A DNA stretch of 41,205 bases from positions 1 to 41,205 of the forward strand of contig JAJTFY010000018.1 of the NCBI GenBank assembly GCA_021299175.1, in the 5' to 3' direction. The first letter of the stretch is position 1, and every line of letters begins with the position of its first letter. A program made the translations under genes and the position numbers. Source of the stretch: Chitinophagaceae bacterium (lineage in GTDB: Bacteria; Bacteroidota; Bacteroidia; Chitinophagales; Chitinophagaceae). Under the pieces are notes generated by a model. That model was not told the DNA's origin. It was given only the letters and a program-made list of their open reading frames with translations, and made no database searches. Below, one piece after another: positions 27,812 to 36,947 of the stretch.

Positions 27812-30800
27812 ATGGGAAAGACATATAAAGAATACGAGCAACTCAACCTCCCCGCGTTTGAGAAGGAAATCCTGGCAAACTGGGAACGGGAAGATGCATT
27901 TGGCGGAAGCATCCGCAACAGGGAAGGGGCCAAACCCTTTGTTTTCTACGAAGGGCCACCCAGTGCCAATGGTATGCCGGGAATACACCATGTTATTTCC
28001 CGTACACTCAAAGACCTTGTATGCAGATACAAGACCATGAAGGGATTTCAGGTGAAAAGAAAAGGTGGATGGGATACCCATGGTCTTCCTGTTGAGCTTG
28101 GTGTAGAAAAGGAATTAGGCATCACCAAAGAGGATATCGGTAAAACCATCACGGTTGAAGCCTATAACCAGAAATGCCGTGAGGCAGTGCTGCGCTACAA
28201 GGACAAGTGGGACGAGATTACCACCAAAATGGGCTACTGGGTTGATCTGCAGCATCCCTATGTAACCTTCGAAAATGATTATATCGAATCCCTTTGGTGG
28301 TGTTTGAAGCGATTGTATGACAAGGGCTATTTGTACGAGAGCGTCAGCATCCAACCCTATTCTCCTGCTGCAGGTACCGGCCTGAGTTCCCATGAACTCA
28401 ACCAGCCTGGAACATACAAAGACGTAAAAGACACTTCTGCTGTTGCGCTCTTCAAACTTTCGGACAGTTCCAATGAGCATCATCCTGCTTTTTCAGTACT
28501 GAAGGGCATGAATACAGGGGCCGGTCCGGTCTGTTTTATGGCCTGGACAACCACGCCATGGACCTTGCCATCCAACCTGGGCCTGACTGTTGGCCCTTCC
28601 ATTGAATATTCATTGGTATCGAGTTTCAATCCCTATACCGGTGCACCTTTGACGGTAGTTTGTGCATCAGCCTTGCTTCCCAAGTACTTCAAAGAAGAGG
28701 CCGGGGACCTGTCATTTGATGATTTCAAAACAGGCGATAAATTGATTCCTTGGAGGGTATTGGGCACCATCAATGGTAAATCCCTTGAAGGGCTTTACTA
28801 TCAACAATTGATGCCTTCAGCAGCCAATACTTTGAACGTCATACAAGAGATCACACCTGGTGCAGACCCCTTCAGGGTGGTTGTTGGCGATTTCGTGACT
28901 ACTGAAGATGGAACCGGTATAGTGCATACTGCGCCTGCTTTTGGTGCAGATGACTACAAAGTGGGAAAGAAATATGGTTTGGGGATCCTCACCCTTGTTG
29001 ACCGCGAGGGAAAGTTTGTGGATGGCCTGGGTGAATTCAGTCATCGGTTTGTGAAGAATTACAAGAACGAAGAAAACTATGTAGATGTCAACATTGATAT
29101 CTGCGTACAGCTCAAGAAAGATGGTAAGGCATTCAAAGTAGAAAAATACGAACACAATTATCCCCATTGTTGGAGAACAGATAAGCCGATCCTTTATTAC
29201 CCTTTGGATGCATGGTTCATCAAGACGACCGCGCTGAAGGACCGCATGGTAGAACTCAACAAGACCATCCAGTGGAAACCCAAATCAACCGGAGAGGGCA
29301 GGTTCGGAAACTGGTTGGAAAACATGGTTGACTGGAACCTCAGCCGCAGCAGGTTCTGGGGAACACCACTGCCCATTTGGAGGACTGAAGATGGTGCTGA
29401 ACAAATATGCATTGGTTCTGTGGCAGAGCTGAATACTGAAATCAAAAAAGCGGCTTCAGTACTCGGTGGAGATACAAACAAATCATTCATCGAAAATGGA
29501 TTGGCAGACCTGCACAAGCCTTTTGTTGATGATGTGATCCTGGTGAGTGATTCAGGCAAGCCCATGAAACGTGTGCCGGATCTGGTGGATGTTTGGTTTG
29601 ACAGTGGGGCCATGCCTTATGCCCAATGGCATTATCCGTTTGAAAACCGTGATTTGGTGGAAAGCGGCCATGCATTTCCTGCTGATTTTATTGCTGAAGG
29701 GGTAGACCAGACCCGTGGATGGTTTTACACCTTGCATGCACTGGGCGCTCTTTTGTTTGACAGTGTTGCCTACAAGACAGTTGTTTCCAATGGACTGGTC
29801 TTGGACAAAAATGGCAACAAGATGAGCAAACGCTTGGGCAATGTTGTTGATCCTTTCAGTACCATTGAAACCTATGGTGCTGATGCCACCCGCTGGTATC
29901 TGATCACCAATGCCTCTCCTTGGGATAACCTCAAGTTTGATATCGAAGGCATCAAGGAAGTACAGCGAAAGTTCTTCGGTACTTTATACAATACCTATCA
30001 ATTCTTCTCCCTCTATTCAAATGTTGATGGGTTCAATTATGGTGAAGCAGATGTTCCTTTCCATGAAAGGCCTGAAATCGACCGTTGGATTTTGTCCAGC
30101 CTGCAAAGCCTTATCAAACAGGTTACTCAGTACATGGAGGATTATGAGCCAACCCTGGCTGGAAGGGCCATTGATGAATTTGTGGATGAGTTGCTCAGCA
30201 ACTGGTATGTAAGGCTTTCCAGGAGGCGGTTCTGGAAGGGGGAATATGGAACGGATAAAATCAGTGCATATCAAACACTCTATCATTGTTTAGTGACTGT
30301 TGCGAAATTGGCTGCGCCAATTTCGCCGTTTTTCACTGATTCCATTTACAGGAACCTGAATGCCGTAACGGGCAAAGAGCCTTTTAACTCTGTTCACCAT
30401 GCTGATTTTCCTGTGGCCAATGAAGCCTGGATTGATATTGAACTGGAAGAGAGGATGGGCATGGCAAAGGAAATCTCCTCTCTAGTACTGTCCATCAGAA
30501 AAAAAGTAAATATCCGGGTCCGTCAGCCACTTCAGAAAATGCTCATCCCTGTCAATAACGAAGCCATGAAAGTTCAACTGTTAAAGGTTGAAGACCTGAT
30601 CTTGGCCGAGGTGAATGTCAAAGAAATGGAATACCTGCCTGCGGATAATGATTTTATACGCAAGAAAATAAAAGCCAATTTTGTGATCTTGGGCAAGCGG
30701 TTGGGTGGAAAAATGAAGCTTGCTGCTGCAGCCATCGCTGCCATGTCTCAAGAGGAGATCAGGGAACTTGAATCAACAGGGGTATTTGCGCTCTTGGTAG

Positions 30801-31183
30801 AGGGGGAATCTATTCAACTCCTGAAAGACGAGGTAGATATCCAAAGTGAAGATGTTGAGGGTTGGATGGTGGCCTCCAGAAATGCCCTGACAGTGGCACT
30901 GGATGTAGTGGTGAGCCCTGCCCTTGAGCAGGAGGGGAATGCAAGAGAGCTGGTGAACAGGGTTCAAAAGATCAGAAAGGACCTTGATCTGGAGTTGACA
31001 GATAGAATAAATGTTGAAATTCAGTCTGATCCGGGGCTGGACGATGCTTTTACACAATTTAATTCATATATTTGCGCGGAAATTTTGGCTGACCATGTCT
31101 TGCTTACAAAGGGATTATCTGAAGGGCTTGATACCGAGATTAATGGTAAAACGCTGAAGATCAATGTTATAAAAAAAGGGTAA
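27812..31183 (+). CDS. ileS: Isoleucyl-tRNA synthetase, eukaryote-like type
   Basis: This class I synthetase charges tRNA-Ile and edits misactivated valine. The protein has 1123 residues, longer than the roughly 940 of E. coli IleRS. The HIGH-like signature is [12 protein letters not shown] (residues 49-60) and the second signature is KMSKR (670-674). The editing domain includes [20 protein letters not shown] and [17 protein letters not shown]. The PxxNGxPGxHH form and KMSKR are marks of the type 2 (eukaryote-like) IleRS, a group associated with natural tolerance to mupirocin. No C-terminal zinc-binding cysteines are apparent. The TraR/DksA-like gene follows 5 bp downstream, a common Bacteroidota order. 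Confidence 0.96.
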   Translation: MGKTYKEYEQLNLPAFEKEILANWEREDAFGGSIRNREGAKPFVFYEGPPSANGMPGIHHVISRTLKDLVCRYKTMKGFQVKRKGGWDTHGLPVELGVEKELGITKEDIGKTITVEAYNQKCREAVLRYKDKWDEITTKMGYWVDLQHPYVTFENDYIESLWWCLKRLYDKGYLYESVSIQPYSPAAGTGLSSHELNQPGTYKDVKDTSAVALFKLSDSSNEHHPAFSVLKGMNTGAGPVCFMAWTTTPWTLPSNLGLTVGPSIEYSLVSSFNPYTGAPLTVVCASALLPKYFKEEAGDLSFDDFKTGDKLIPWRVLGTINGKSLEGLYYQQLMPSAANTLNVIQEITPGADPFRVVVGDFVTTEDGTGIVHTAPAFGADDYKVGKKYGLGILTLVDREGKFVDGLGEFSHRFVKNYKNEENYVDVNIDICVQLKKDGKAFKVEKYEHNYPHCWRTDKPILYYPLDAWFIKTTALKDRMVELNKTIQWKPKSTGEGRFGNWLENMVDWNLSRSRFWGTPLPIWRTEDGAEQICIGSVAELNTEIKKAASVLGGDTNKSFIENGLADLHKPFVDDVILVSDSGKPMKRVPDLVDVWFDSGAMPYAQWHYPFENRDLVESGHAFPADFIAEGVDQTRGWFYTLHALGALLFDSVAYKTVVSNGLVLDKNGNKMSKRLGNVVDPFSTIETYGADATRWYLITNASPWDNLKFDIEGIKEVQRKFFGTLYNTYQFFSLYSNVDGFNYGEADVPFHERPEIDRWILSSLQSLIKQVTQYMEDYEPTLAGRAIDEFVDELLSNWYVRLSRRRFWKGEYGTDKISAYQTLYHCLVTVAKLAAPISPFFTDSIYRNLNAVTGKEPFNSVHHADFPVANEAWIDIELEERMGMAKEISSLVLSIRKKVNIRVRQPLQKMLIPVNNEAMKVQLLKVEDLILAEVNVKEMEYLPADNDFIRKKIKANFVILGKRLGGKMKLAAAAIAAMSQEEIRELESTGVFALLVEGESIQLLKDEVDIQSEDVEGWMVASRNALTVALDVVVSPALEQEGNARELVNRVQKIRKDLDLELTDRINVEIQSDPGLDDAFTQFNSYICAEILADHVLLTKGLSEGLDTEINGKTLKINVIKKG

Positions 31184-31188
31184 GTACT

Positions 31189-32427
31189 ATGGCAACAAAG
31201 AAACCAGCACCAAAGAAAGCTGCAAAACCAGTTCAGAAACCAGCACCGGCAAAAAAATCAGCCCCATCCAAGGCTCCTGTTAAGAAGGTTGCTGCTCCAG
31301 CCCCTAAAAAATCTGTTCCAGCCAAGGCCGCTGCTTCAAAGGTGGCTCCAGCCAAGGCGGCCCCTAAAAAATCTGTTCCAGCCAAAGCTGCTCCTGCAAA
31401 AGCAGCTCCAGCCAAGGCGGCCCCTAAAAAATCTGTTCCAGCCAAGGCTACTCCTGCAAAAGCAGCTCCAGCCAAGGCGGCACCTAAAAAATCTGTTCCA
31501 GCCAAGGCTGCTCCTGCAAAAGCAGCTCCAGCCAAGGCGGCACCTAAAAAATCTGTTCCAGCCAAGGTAGCACCTGCAAAAGCAGCTCCGGCCAAGGTGG
31601 CCCCTAAAAAATCTGTTCCAGCCAAAGCAGCTCCTGCAAAAGCTGCTCCGGCCAAGGCGGCCCCTGCGAAGGCAGCTCCTACAAAAGCAGCTCCTGCGAA
31701 GGCAGCTCCTGCGAAAGCAGCTCCAGCCAAGGCAGTACCTGCAAAAGCAGCTCCTGCCAAGGCGGCTCCTGCGAAGGCAGCTCCTGCTAAACCTGCAGCA
31801 AAAGCCTCTGGAAAAAAAGTTCCTACTATTTCTCCTGAAGTAAGGTTTGCGGAAACAAGCAAAGCACCAGCCAGTCCTGCCGAAATACGCAAGGCACTCA
31901 GGGCTAAAGAGGCAAAAAAGGAAACGAAGACAGTTGCCATGCCCAAAATCAATTCGAAATCTTCCCGAAAATACGAGCCAGAGTTTACCAAATCTGTGCT
32001 TGATGCAAAAGAAGTGGTTGCTCCGATGGCACCCACACAGCGTTACTCAGATGCTGAACTTTCTGAATTCCGCGAGCTGGTTCAAAACAAGCTCAATGCC
32101 GCAAAGCAAGAACTCAATTACCTGAACGGTTTGATCACCAGAAAGGATTCCATGAGTGGCGGTGATTCAGACAACCGTTACATGACCATGGAAGATGGAA
32201 GCCTAAGCATGGAACGTGAGCAGCTCAGCCAGATGGCCAGCAGGCAGATCGACTTCATCGAGAAGCTTGAAAAAGCAATGATGAGGATTGAGAACAAAAC
32301 CTATGGCATTTGCAGGGTTACTGGAAAGTTGATCGACAGGGCCAGGTTAAGAGCAGTTCCTCATGCAACCCTCAGCATGGAGGCCAAGACCAACATGAAC
32401 AAGCCAGGAGCTTCATTCAATCAGTAA
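31189..32427 (+). CDS. Lys/Ala/Pro-repeat protein fused to a TraR/DksA-like domain
   Basis: The 412-residue protein has two parts. Residues 1 to about 210 are a highly basic histone-H1-like tail of KAAPAK-type repeats with recurring KKSVP, encoded by a 60-bp tandem repeat. Residues from about 283 form a TraR/DksA-type domain: a coiled-coil pair ([21 protein letters not shown]...), then [31 protein letters not shown]. Only one zinc-ligand cysteine (Cys375) remains where DksA has four; this loss is also seen in other Bacteroidota homologues. DksA-like proteins act at the RNA polymerase secondary channel, and the tail probably binds nucleic acid. The usual downstream lspA is absent here; the next gene is a convergent ABC exporter. 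Confidence 0.88.
   Translation: MATKKPAPKKAAKPVQKPAPAKKSAPSKAPVKKVAAPAPKKSVPAKAAASKVAPAKAAPKKSVPAKAAPAKAAPAKAAPKKSVPAKATPAKAAPAKAAPKKSVPAKAAPAKAAPAKAAPKKSVPAKVAPAKAAPAKVAPKKSVPAKAAPAKAAPAKAAPAKAAPTKAAPAKAAPAKAAPAKAVPAKAAPAKAAPAKAAPAKPAAKASGKKVPTISPEVRFAETSKAPASPAEIRKALRAKEAKKETKTVAMPKINSKSSRKYEPEFTKSVLDAKEVVAPMAPTQRYSDAELSEFRELVQNKLNAAKQELNYLNGLITRKDSMSGGDSDNRYMTMEDGSLSMEREQLSQMASRQIDFIEKLEKAMMRIENKTYGICRVTGKLIDRARLRAVPHATLSMEAKTNMNKPGASFNQ
31321..31797 (+). repeat. 60-bp minisatellite decaying into 15-bp units
   Basis: Five near-identical 60-bp units run from 31321 to 31620. Each starts GCCAA and ends CCTAAAAAATCTGTTCCA and encodes 20 residues. From 31621 to about 31797 the array continues as 15-bp units of the form GCGAAGGCAGCTCCT, encoding AKAAP. 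Identity between units is high and the period keeps the reading frame, so length variation among strains is expected. Confidence 0.92.
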
Positions 32428-32437
32428 ATTATACTGA

Positions 32438-34258
32438 TTAACGCATCTCTTGCATGGTCACCAGTTTGCTGTAGATTCCCCTGGATTGGATCAGTTCATC
32501 GTGTTTGCCTCTTTCGGCAATCATCCCTTCGTGCAATACAATGATTTCATCTGCATGCCTAATCGTAGAAAGCCTGTGTGCAATGATAATGCTGGTGCGG
32601 TCTTTCATCAAATTATTGATGGCGTCCTGAACCCATTTTTCGCTCTCGGTATCCAATGATGATGTTGCTTCATCCAGGATTAAGATTGGTGGATTTTTCA
32701 GTACTGCCCTTGCAATGGTGAGCCTTTGTCTTTCTCCTCCACTTAATTTTGAACCCCGGTCGCCTACCAGACTGGCATAACCTTCTTCTTTATTTTCTAT
32801 GAAAAGGTGTGCGTTGGCAATTTTGGCGGCATCTGTTATTTGATCGATAGTCGCTTTTTCATTGCCGAGTGAAATATTGGCCCTGATCGTATCATTAAAG
32901 AGAATGGGCTCTTGGGTTACAATGCCCATGAGGTTACGGAGATCTTTGATCTTGTATTTCTTGATGTTGATGCCATCAATCAGCACTTCCCCGGATGTGG
33001 CATCATGAAAGCGGGGGATGAGATCGGCCAAAGTGGATTTTCCTGCCCCCGAGGATCCAACAAGTGCGATGGTCTGGCCTTTCTTGATGGTCAGGTTGAT
33101 TTTGTTTAAAATGCTCTTGTCGGGATAGGCAAAAACAACATCCCTGAGTTCGATTGTTTCATTGAAACCTTCGATGGGCAAAGGATTCGGGTCCTCCATT
33201 ACAGCCTGCTCTTCCATGATCAGCTTTTGAATCCGTTCTATGCTGGCCGCTCCTTTTTGAATGTTATAGGACGCTATGCTGAAGGATTTCAGGGGGTTGA
33301 TGATTTGGGTAAAGATGGCGATGAACGTAAGAAAATCTGGACCGTTGAGTGAAAAATCATGGTTCAAAACCAAGGTTCCACCATAATACAAAACACAGGA
33401 AACAGCGATGATACCCAATGTTTCTGACACAGGCGAGGCAAGGTCCCTTCTGCGAATGGCCCTGTTCTTGATTTCAAACAGGTCATGGTTTTCTTTCTTG
33501 AATCGCCTCAGCTGTTGGCCTTCTGCATTGAAAGCCTTTACTACCCTGATGCCTCCAAGGGTCTCTTCTATGGTGCTGAGGATCTCTCCCAGTTTTTCCT
33601 GCACACCTGTGGATACTTTTTTAAGTGACCTACCAATCCTTCCAATCACCAGTCCTGCGATGGGCAAGAAAAGCAAGAGGAAGATAGAAAGTTCAGGACT
33701 GAGGCGTACCATGGCAAACAGGTAAAAAGCAATCAGGATAGGTTCCCTGAAAAAGCTTTCCAGAAAACTGATGGTGGAAAATTCAACATCCTGGAGATCG
33801 TTGGTGAGACGGCTCATGATGTCTCCTTTTCTTTGCTCATTGAAAAAGCCAACAGGCAGATCAAGGATTTTGCTGAACATATCTGTTCGCATGTCGTTGA
33901 TGATGCTGTTTCTGATGGGTGTTAATAGGTACAGCGAAAAATAGAGGAACAGGTTTTTAAGCATGATGGCTGTTACCAGAACAATACAAATAATCCCCAA
34001 TGCCTTGATTTTTCCCTGGTCTGATGCCGTTAATATGGCCAGCTGTTCATACAGAAGATCTGAAAGGTTGCCAAGCTTGAATCTTGAGGTTTGCATTCCA
34101 CCATTTCCCTGCAATCCAAAAATCAGCGTCAGGAAGGGTGCCAGCATGGCCAGTGAAATCAGGGAGAACAGGGCTGATAGTATGTTGAGTGAAAAATATC
34201 CAATCACAAGTTTTGGATACTTTTTTATGTAGGAAAAGATGATTCGGAGGCTTTTCAT
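32438..34258 (-). CDS. ABC exporter, MsbA/lipid-A-flippase-like
   Basis: This is a half-transporter of 606 residues. The N-terminal six-helix ABC transmembrane domain (type 1 exporter) covers about residues 1-330. The nucleotide-binding domain carries Walker A GSSGAGKST (about 395), Q-loop TQEPILFNDT, signature LSGGERQR, Walker B ILILDEATSSLD and H-loop IIAHRLSTI. It probably works as a homodimer in the inner membrane, and a lipid or lipid A substrate is the common role of this subgroup, though substrate cannot be read from sequence. It is convergent with the DksA-like gene (10 bp apart) and divergent from rbfA. Confidence 0.9.
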   Translation of the reverse strand: MKSLRIIFSYIKKYPKLVIGYFSLNILSALFSLISLAMLAPFLTLIFGLQGNGGMQTSRFKLGNLSDLLYEQLAILTASDQGKIKALGIICIVLVTAIMLKNLFLYFSLYLLTPIRNSIINDMRTDMFSKILDLPVGFFNEQRKGDIMSRLTNDLQDVEFSTISFLESFFREPILIAFYLFAMVRLSPELSIFLLLFLPIAGLVIGRIGRSLKKVSTGVQEKLGEILSTIEETLGGIRVVKAFNAEGQQLRRFKKENHDLFEIKNRAIRRRDLASPVSETLGIIAVSCVLYYGGTLVLNHDFSLNGPDFLTFIAIFTQIINPLKSFSIASYNIQKGAASIERIQKLIMEEQAVMEDPNPLPIEGFNETIELRDVVFAYPDKSILNKINLTIKKGQTIALVGSSGAGKSTLADLIPRFHDATSGEVLIDGINIKKYKIKDLRNLMGIVTQEPILFNDTIRANISLGNEKATIDQITDAAKIANAHLFIENKEEGYASLVGDRGSKLSGGERQRLTIARAVLKNPPILILDEATSSLDTESEKWVQDAINNLMKDRTSIIIAHRLSTIRHADEIIVLHEGMIAERGKHDELIQSRGIYSKLVTMQEMR

Positions 34259-34290
34259 TTGCGTTCTCTACGTTTTTTCAGAATTAGCAC

Positions 34291-34318
34291 CAAAAGTAAC
34301 TAATTTTACAGCCATCAA
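34291..34318 (-). promoter_or_regulatory. Promoter of the ABC exporter gene
   Basis: On the minus strand, TTG (34316-34318) is followed after 17 bases by TACTTTTG (34291-34298), an exact TAnnTTTG element. It ends 32 bases before the start codon. This is the most complete -33/-7 pair seen in the window. On the plus strand, TAATTTTA (34301-34308) is a one-mismatch -7 element for rbfA. Confidence 0.6.
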
Positions 34319-34328
34319 GTGATCAGTT

Positions 34329-34691
34329 ATGGAGGAAAGCAAAAGACAGAAACAGGTGGCCGGCGTGATTCAGGAGGAAATGAACGATATTTTTCTCCGG
34401 ATGGGCCTGAACATGATCAATGGTGGAATGGTATCCATCGCTGGTGTTAAGGTTACGCCAGACTTGCTGGAGGCCAGGTTTTACCTGAGTCTGTTTCAGG
34501 TAAAAGATCCTGAAGCCGTGCTTGCAAAAATTGAAGATCGCAAAGGAGAGCTGAGAAGGGTATTGGGTGAAAGGGTCAAGCAGCAATTGAGAAGGGTGCC
34601 TGAATTGAAGTTTTTCAAGGATGATACGCTGGATCATGTGTTCAAGATGGAGGAAATCTTCAAAAAGATCAACGAAGAACGCAACAAATGA
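34329..34691 (+). CDS. rbfA: Ribosome-binding factor A
   Basis: RbfA is a small KH-fold protein that helps mature the 30S subunit and is needed at low temperature. The 120-residue protein shows the family pattern: RQKQVAGVIQEEMNDIF, then VSIAGVKVTPDLLEARFYLSLF, and VKQQLRRVPELKFFKDDTLDHVFKMEEIFKKI. Its TGA stop overlaps the ATG of the next gene (ATGA at 34688-34691), indicating translational coupling with the permease. Confidence 0.93.
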   Translation: MEESKRQKQVAGVIQEEMNDIFLRMGLNMINGGMVSIAGVKVTPDLLEARFYLSLFQVKDPEAVLAKIEDRKGELRRVLGERVKQQLRRVPELKFFKDDTLDHVFKMEEIFKKINEERNK

Positions 34692-35917
34692 ACCTTTCGA
34701 TGATCCTGAAATTTTCATGGCGATATTTCAGGGCCAAAAAATCAACCAATGCAATCAACATCATCTCCTGGGTGAGTGTGGTTGCTATTATGTTTGGTAC
34801 AGCCGCCCTCATCATTATCCTCAGTGCCTTCAATGGGTTTGAATCGCTGGTCAAATCACTCTATTCCTCTTTTTATCCAGAACTTAGGATTGGCCCAGAG
34901 AAGGGAAAAACCATTCGGCTCACACAGCAACAGTTGAACCAGATCAGAGGAACAGCTGGTATTGGTTCCATCTCCCTGGTAGCAGAAGAAAGGGCCTTGT
35001 TGCAAAATGGACCTTTACAAACAGTCGTGAATATCAAAGGCGTAGACAACCAATATCCAACGGTGTCAGGATTACCCGGCAGTATGTACAGGGGCGTATT
35101 CAACACAGGGGATGCCCAAAAACCTGGCCTTGTGTTGGGGGTTGGTGTTGAGCAGATGTTGGGTCTGGCATCTGACAGGAGCATCTATCCGGTATCCATT
35201 TATTTGCCCAAGAAAAACATGCCTTCGGCTGATCCTTCAGCAGCCCTTGGCCTCGCCATGGGATATCCCCAGGGTAGTTTTGCGATTCAAACTGAGTTTG
35301 ACAACAAATATGTCATCACCAATCTTGATTTTGTAAAATCATACACAGGATTGAGTGAAAACGAATGTAGTGCAGTAGAAATAAAGCTGGATGGCAGGGT
35401 GAATACTGAAATTGTTTCATCAGCCATAAAATCGCTGTTGGGAAAGGGATATAGGATTGAAAACAGGTTTGAGCAGAACAGGATGTTGTATACCACCATT
35501 CGCCTTGAGAAGCTTGCGATTTATGGTATCTTCTCATTGATCCTCATTGTTGCTGCCTTTAACATGGTTGGGGCATTGAGCATGCTGGTCCTGGAAAAGA
35601 AAAAGGATATTCAGGTATTGAAGGCTATGGGTGCTGACCAGGGGTTGCTACAAAAAATATTTTTGGCAGAGGGCATGTTGCTGTCTTTTATCGGTATGGC
35701 GGGTGGAATGTCCATCGCATTGCTGCTCTATTTTTTACAGACCAGATTCAAGTTGGTTCCGCTGGAAGGGGCAACTTTTTTGATCGACTATTATCCTGTA
35801 AAATTGGTCATGACAGATTTCTTACTGGTTGCATCAACCGTTCTGTTGATCGGGGTCCTGGCCTCATGGATGCCAGCAAGAAAGGCCGCGTTGGCTGTGG
35901 TTGACCTGAGGGGTTGA
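34688..35917 (+). CDS. LolC/LolE-type ABC transporter permease (FtsX family)
   Basis: The 409-residue protein has the MacB/FtsX permease layout. There is one N-terminal helix (INIISWVSVVAIMFGTAALIIILSAFNGF), a large periplasmic domain of about 220 residues, and three C-terminal helices (IYGIFSLILIVAAFNMVGALSML, AEGMLLSFIGMAGGMSIALLLYFL, DFLLVASTVLLIGVLASWMPA). The KKKDIQVLKAMGA loop between helices is typical of the coupling region. LolCE extracts lipoproteins from the inner membrane for outer-membrane sorting. No ATPase gene (lolD) is adjacent, so the partner lies elsewhere. It overlaps rbfA by four bases and converges on the transketolase gene with two bases between stops. Confidence 0.88.
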   Translation: MNLSMILKFSWRYFRAKKSTNAINIISWVSVVAIMFGTAALIIILSAFNGFESLVKSLYSSFYPELRIGPEKGKTIRLTQQQLNQIRGTAGIGSISLVAEERALLQNGPLQTVVNIKGVDNQYPTVSGLPGSMYRGVFNTGDAQKPGLVLGVGVEQMLGLASDRSIYPVSIYLPKKNMPSADPSAALGLAMGYPQGSFAIQTEFDNKYVITNLDFVKSYTGLSENECSAVEIKLDGRVNTEIVSSAIKSLLGKGYRIENRFEQNRMLYTTIRLEKLAIYGIFSLILIVAAFNMVGALSMLVLEKKKDIQVLKAMGADQGLLQKIFLAEGMLLSFIGMAGGMSIALLLYFLQTRFKLVPLEGATFLIDYYPVKLVMTDFLLVASTVLLIGVLASWMPARKAALAVVDLRG

Positions 35918-35919
35918 GA

Positions 35920-36753
35920 TCAATAATCTCCCATTGTTTCTGGAAGTTGGGCCAGGGCTTTCGCCAGCTGATCATCATTGGGCGCGATACCATGCCAGCC
36001 ATGGTCATTTTCCATAAAATCAACACCTTTCCCCATGAGGGTATGCATCATGATGGCAACGGGTTTTCCCTTGCCTGTCAATGATTTGGCTTCTTCAAGT
36101 ACCTTGACAACATCGTCCATATCATTGCCATGCATGTCAAGGGTCGTCCATCCAAAAACATCAAATTTTTCTTTGATATTTCCCAAAGACATGACTTGAT
36201 CAGTTGGACCATCGATTTGTTGTCCGTTCCAATCAATGGTGGCAATCAGGTTATCTACCTTGTTGTGTGCAGCAAACATTACGGCTTCCCAAATCTGACC
36301 TTCCTGTAACTCACCATCTCCATGCAAGGTGTAAACGAGCCTGTCATCGCCATTGAGCTTTTTGGCAAGGGCCGCGCCAATGCCCACGCTGAGTCCTTGT
36401 CCCAGTGATCCGGATGCAATCCTGATGCCTGGAAGGTGTTCATGGGTCGTGGGATGCCCCTGGAGCCTTGTATTTAATTTTCTGAAACTGCCCAGTTCAC
36501 TGACAGGAAAATAGCCAGTGCGGGCAAGGCATGAATAAAGCAAAGGAGAAATATGTCCGTTAGAAAGGAAAAAAAGATCTTCGCCGACCCCGTCCATCTT
36601 GAATGCCGGATCATGTTTCATGACCTTGAAATACAATGCAGTCAATAAATCTGCACAACCCAATGACCCGCCTGGATGTCCACTTTGGACCCCGTGAACC
36701 ATGCGCACAATATCTCTTCTGATTTGGGAGGCGTTTTCCTGCAATGAAGCCAT
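35920..36753 (-). CDS. Transketolase, N-terminal subunit
   Basis: This is a 277-residue protein equal to the N-terminal, thiamine-diphosphate-binding part of transketolase. Motifs are MVHGVQSGHPGGSLGCADLLTALYF, GHTSPLLYS-like GHISPLLYSC, LGQGLSVGIGAALA and GDGELQEGQIWEAVMFAAHNKVDNLIATIDWN (the GDG...N thiamine motif). In many bacteria transketolase is split into two adjacent genes. Here no C-terminal subunit gene lies on either side: a convergent permease follows and a divergent glycosyltransferase precedes it. The partner must be elsewhere in the genome. It acts in the pentose phosphate pathway. Confidence 0.93.
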   Translation of the reverse strand: MASLQENASQIRRDIVRMVHGVQSGHPGGSLGCADLLTALYFKVMKHDPAFKMDGVGEDLFFLSNGHISPLLYSCLARTGYFPVSELGSFRKLNTRLQGHPTTHEHLPGIRIASGSLGQGLSVGIGAALAKKLNGDDRLVYTLHGDGELQEGQIWEAVMFAAHNKVDNLIATIDWNGQQIDGPTDQVMSLGNIKEKFDVFGWTTLDMHGNDMDDVVKVLEEAKSLTGKGKPVAIMMHTLMGKGVDFMENDHGWHGIAPNDDQLAKALAQLPETMGDY

Positions 36754-36947
36754 TGTATTGAGTATTTTGGCAAAACTAATGCATTTGGGAAATCTACGAT
36801 ATTTGTATGATTTATTTATTAAAAATCATTTTCAAACACAATCTTGCAACCTGTTTTCCGTTTATAATTGTCTAACTTCGAATGGATTATAGTATCCCAA
36901 TATCTTTACGAGAAACCCATTCATGATAAATACCAAAAATACCATCA
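36754..36947. promoter_or_regulatory. Divergent promoter region of transketolase and WecA-like genes
   Basis: This 194-bp gap is the longest in the window. On the minus strand TAGTTTTG (36771-36778) is an exact -7 element 17 bases before the transketolase start. On the plus side TAACTTCG (36873-36880) is a one-mismatch -7 candidate for the WecA-like gene. An AT-rich inverted repeat ATGATTT...AAATCAT (36807-36829) lies between them; no small gene is evident. Confidence 0.5.

Noticed and set aside
31233-32036. Long minus-strand frame reading like a pentapeptide-repeat protein ([11 protein letters not shown]...)
   Set aside because: It is the exact antisense of the Ala/Lys/Pro repeat in the DksA-fusion gene. 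The pentapeptide look comes from the 15-bp period read backwards, and the plus-strand gene has the conserved domain and context.
36807-36829. AT-rich inverted repeat ATGATTT...AAATCAT as a terminator or small RNA
   Set aside because: The stem has no GC content to speak of and no gene ends beside it; it lies between two divergent starts. Recorded only as part of the intergenic region.
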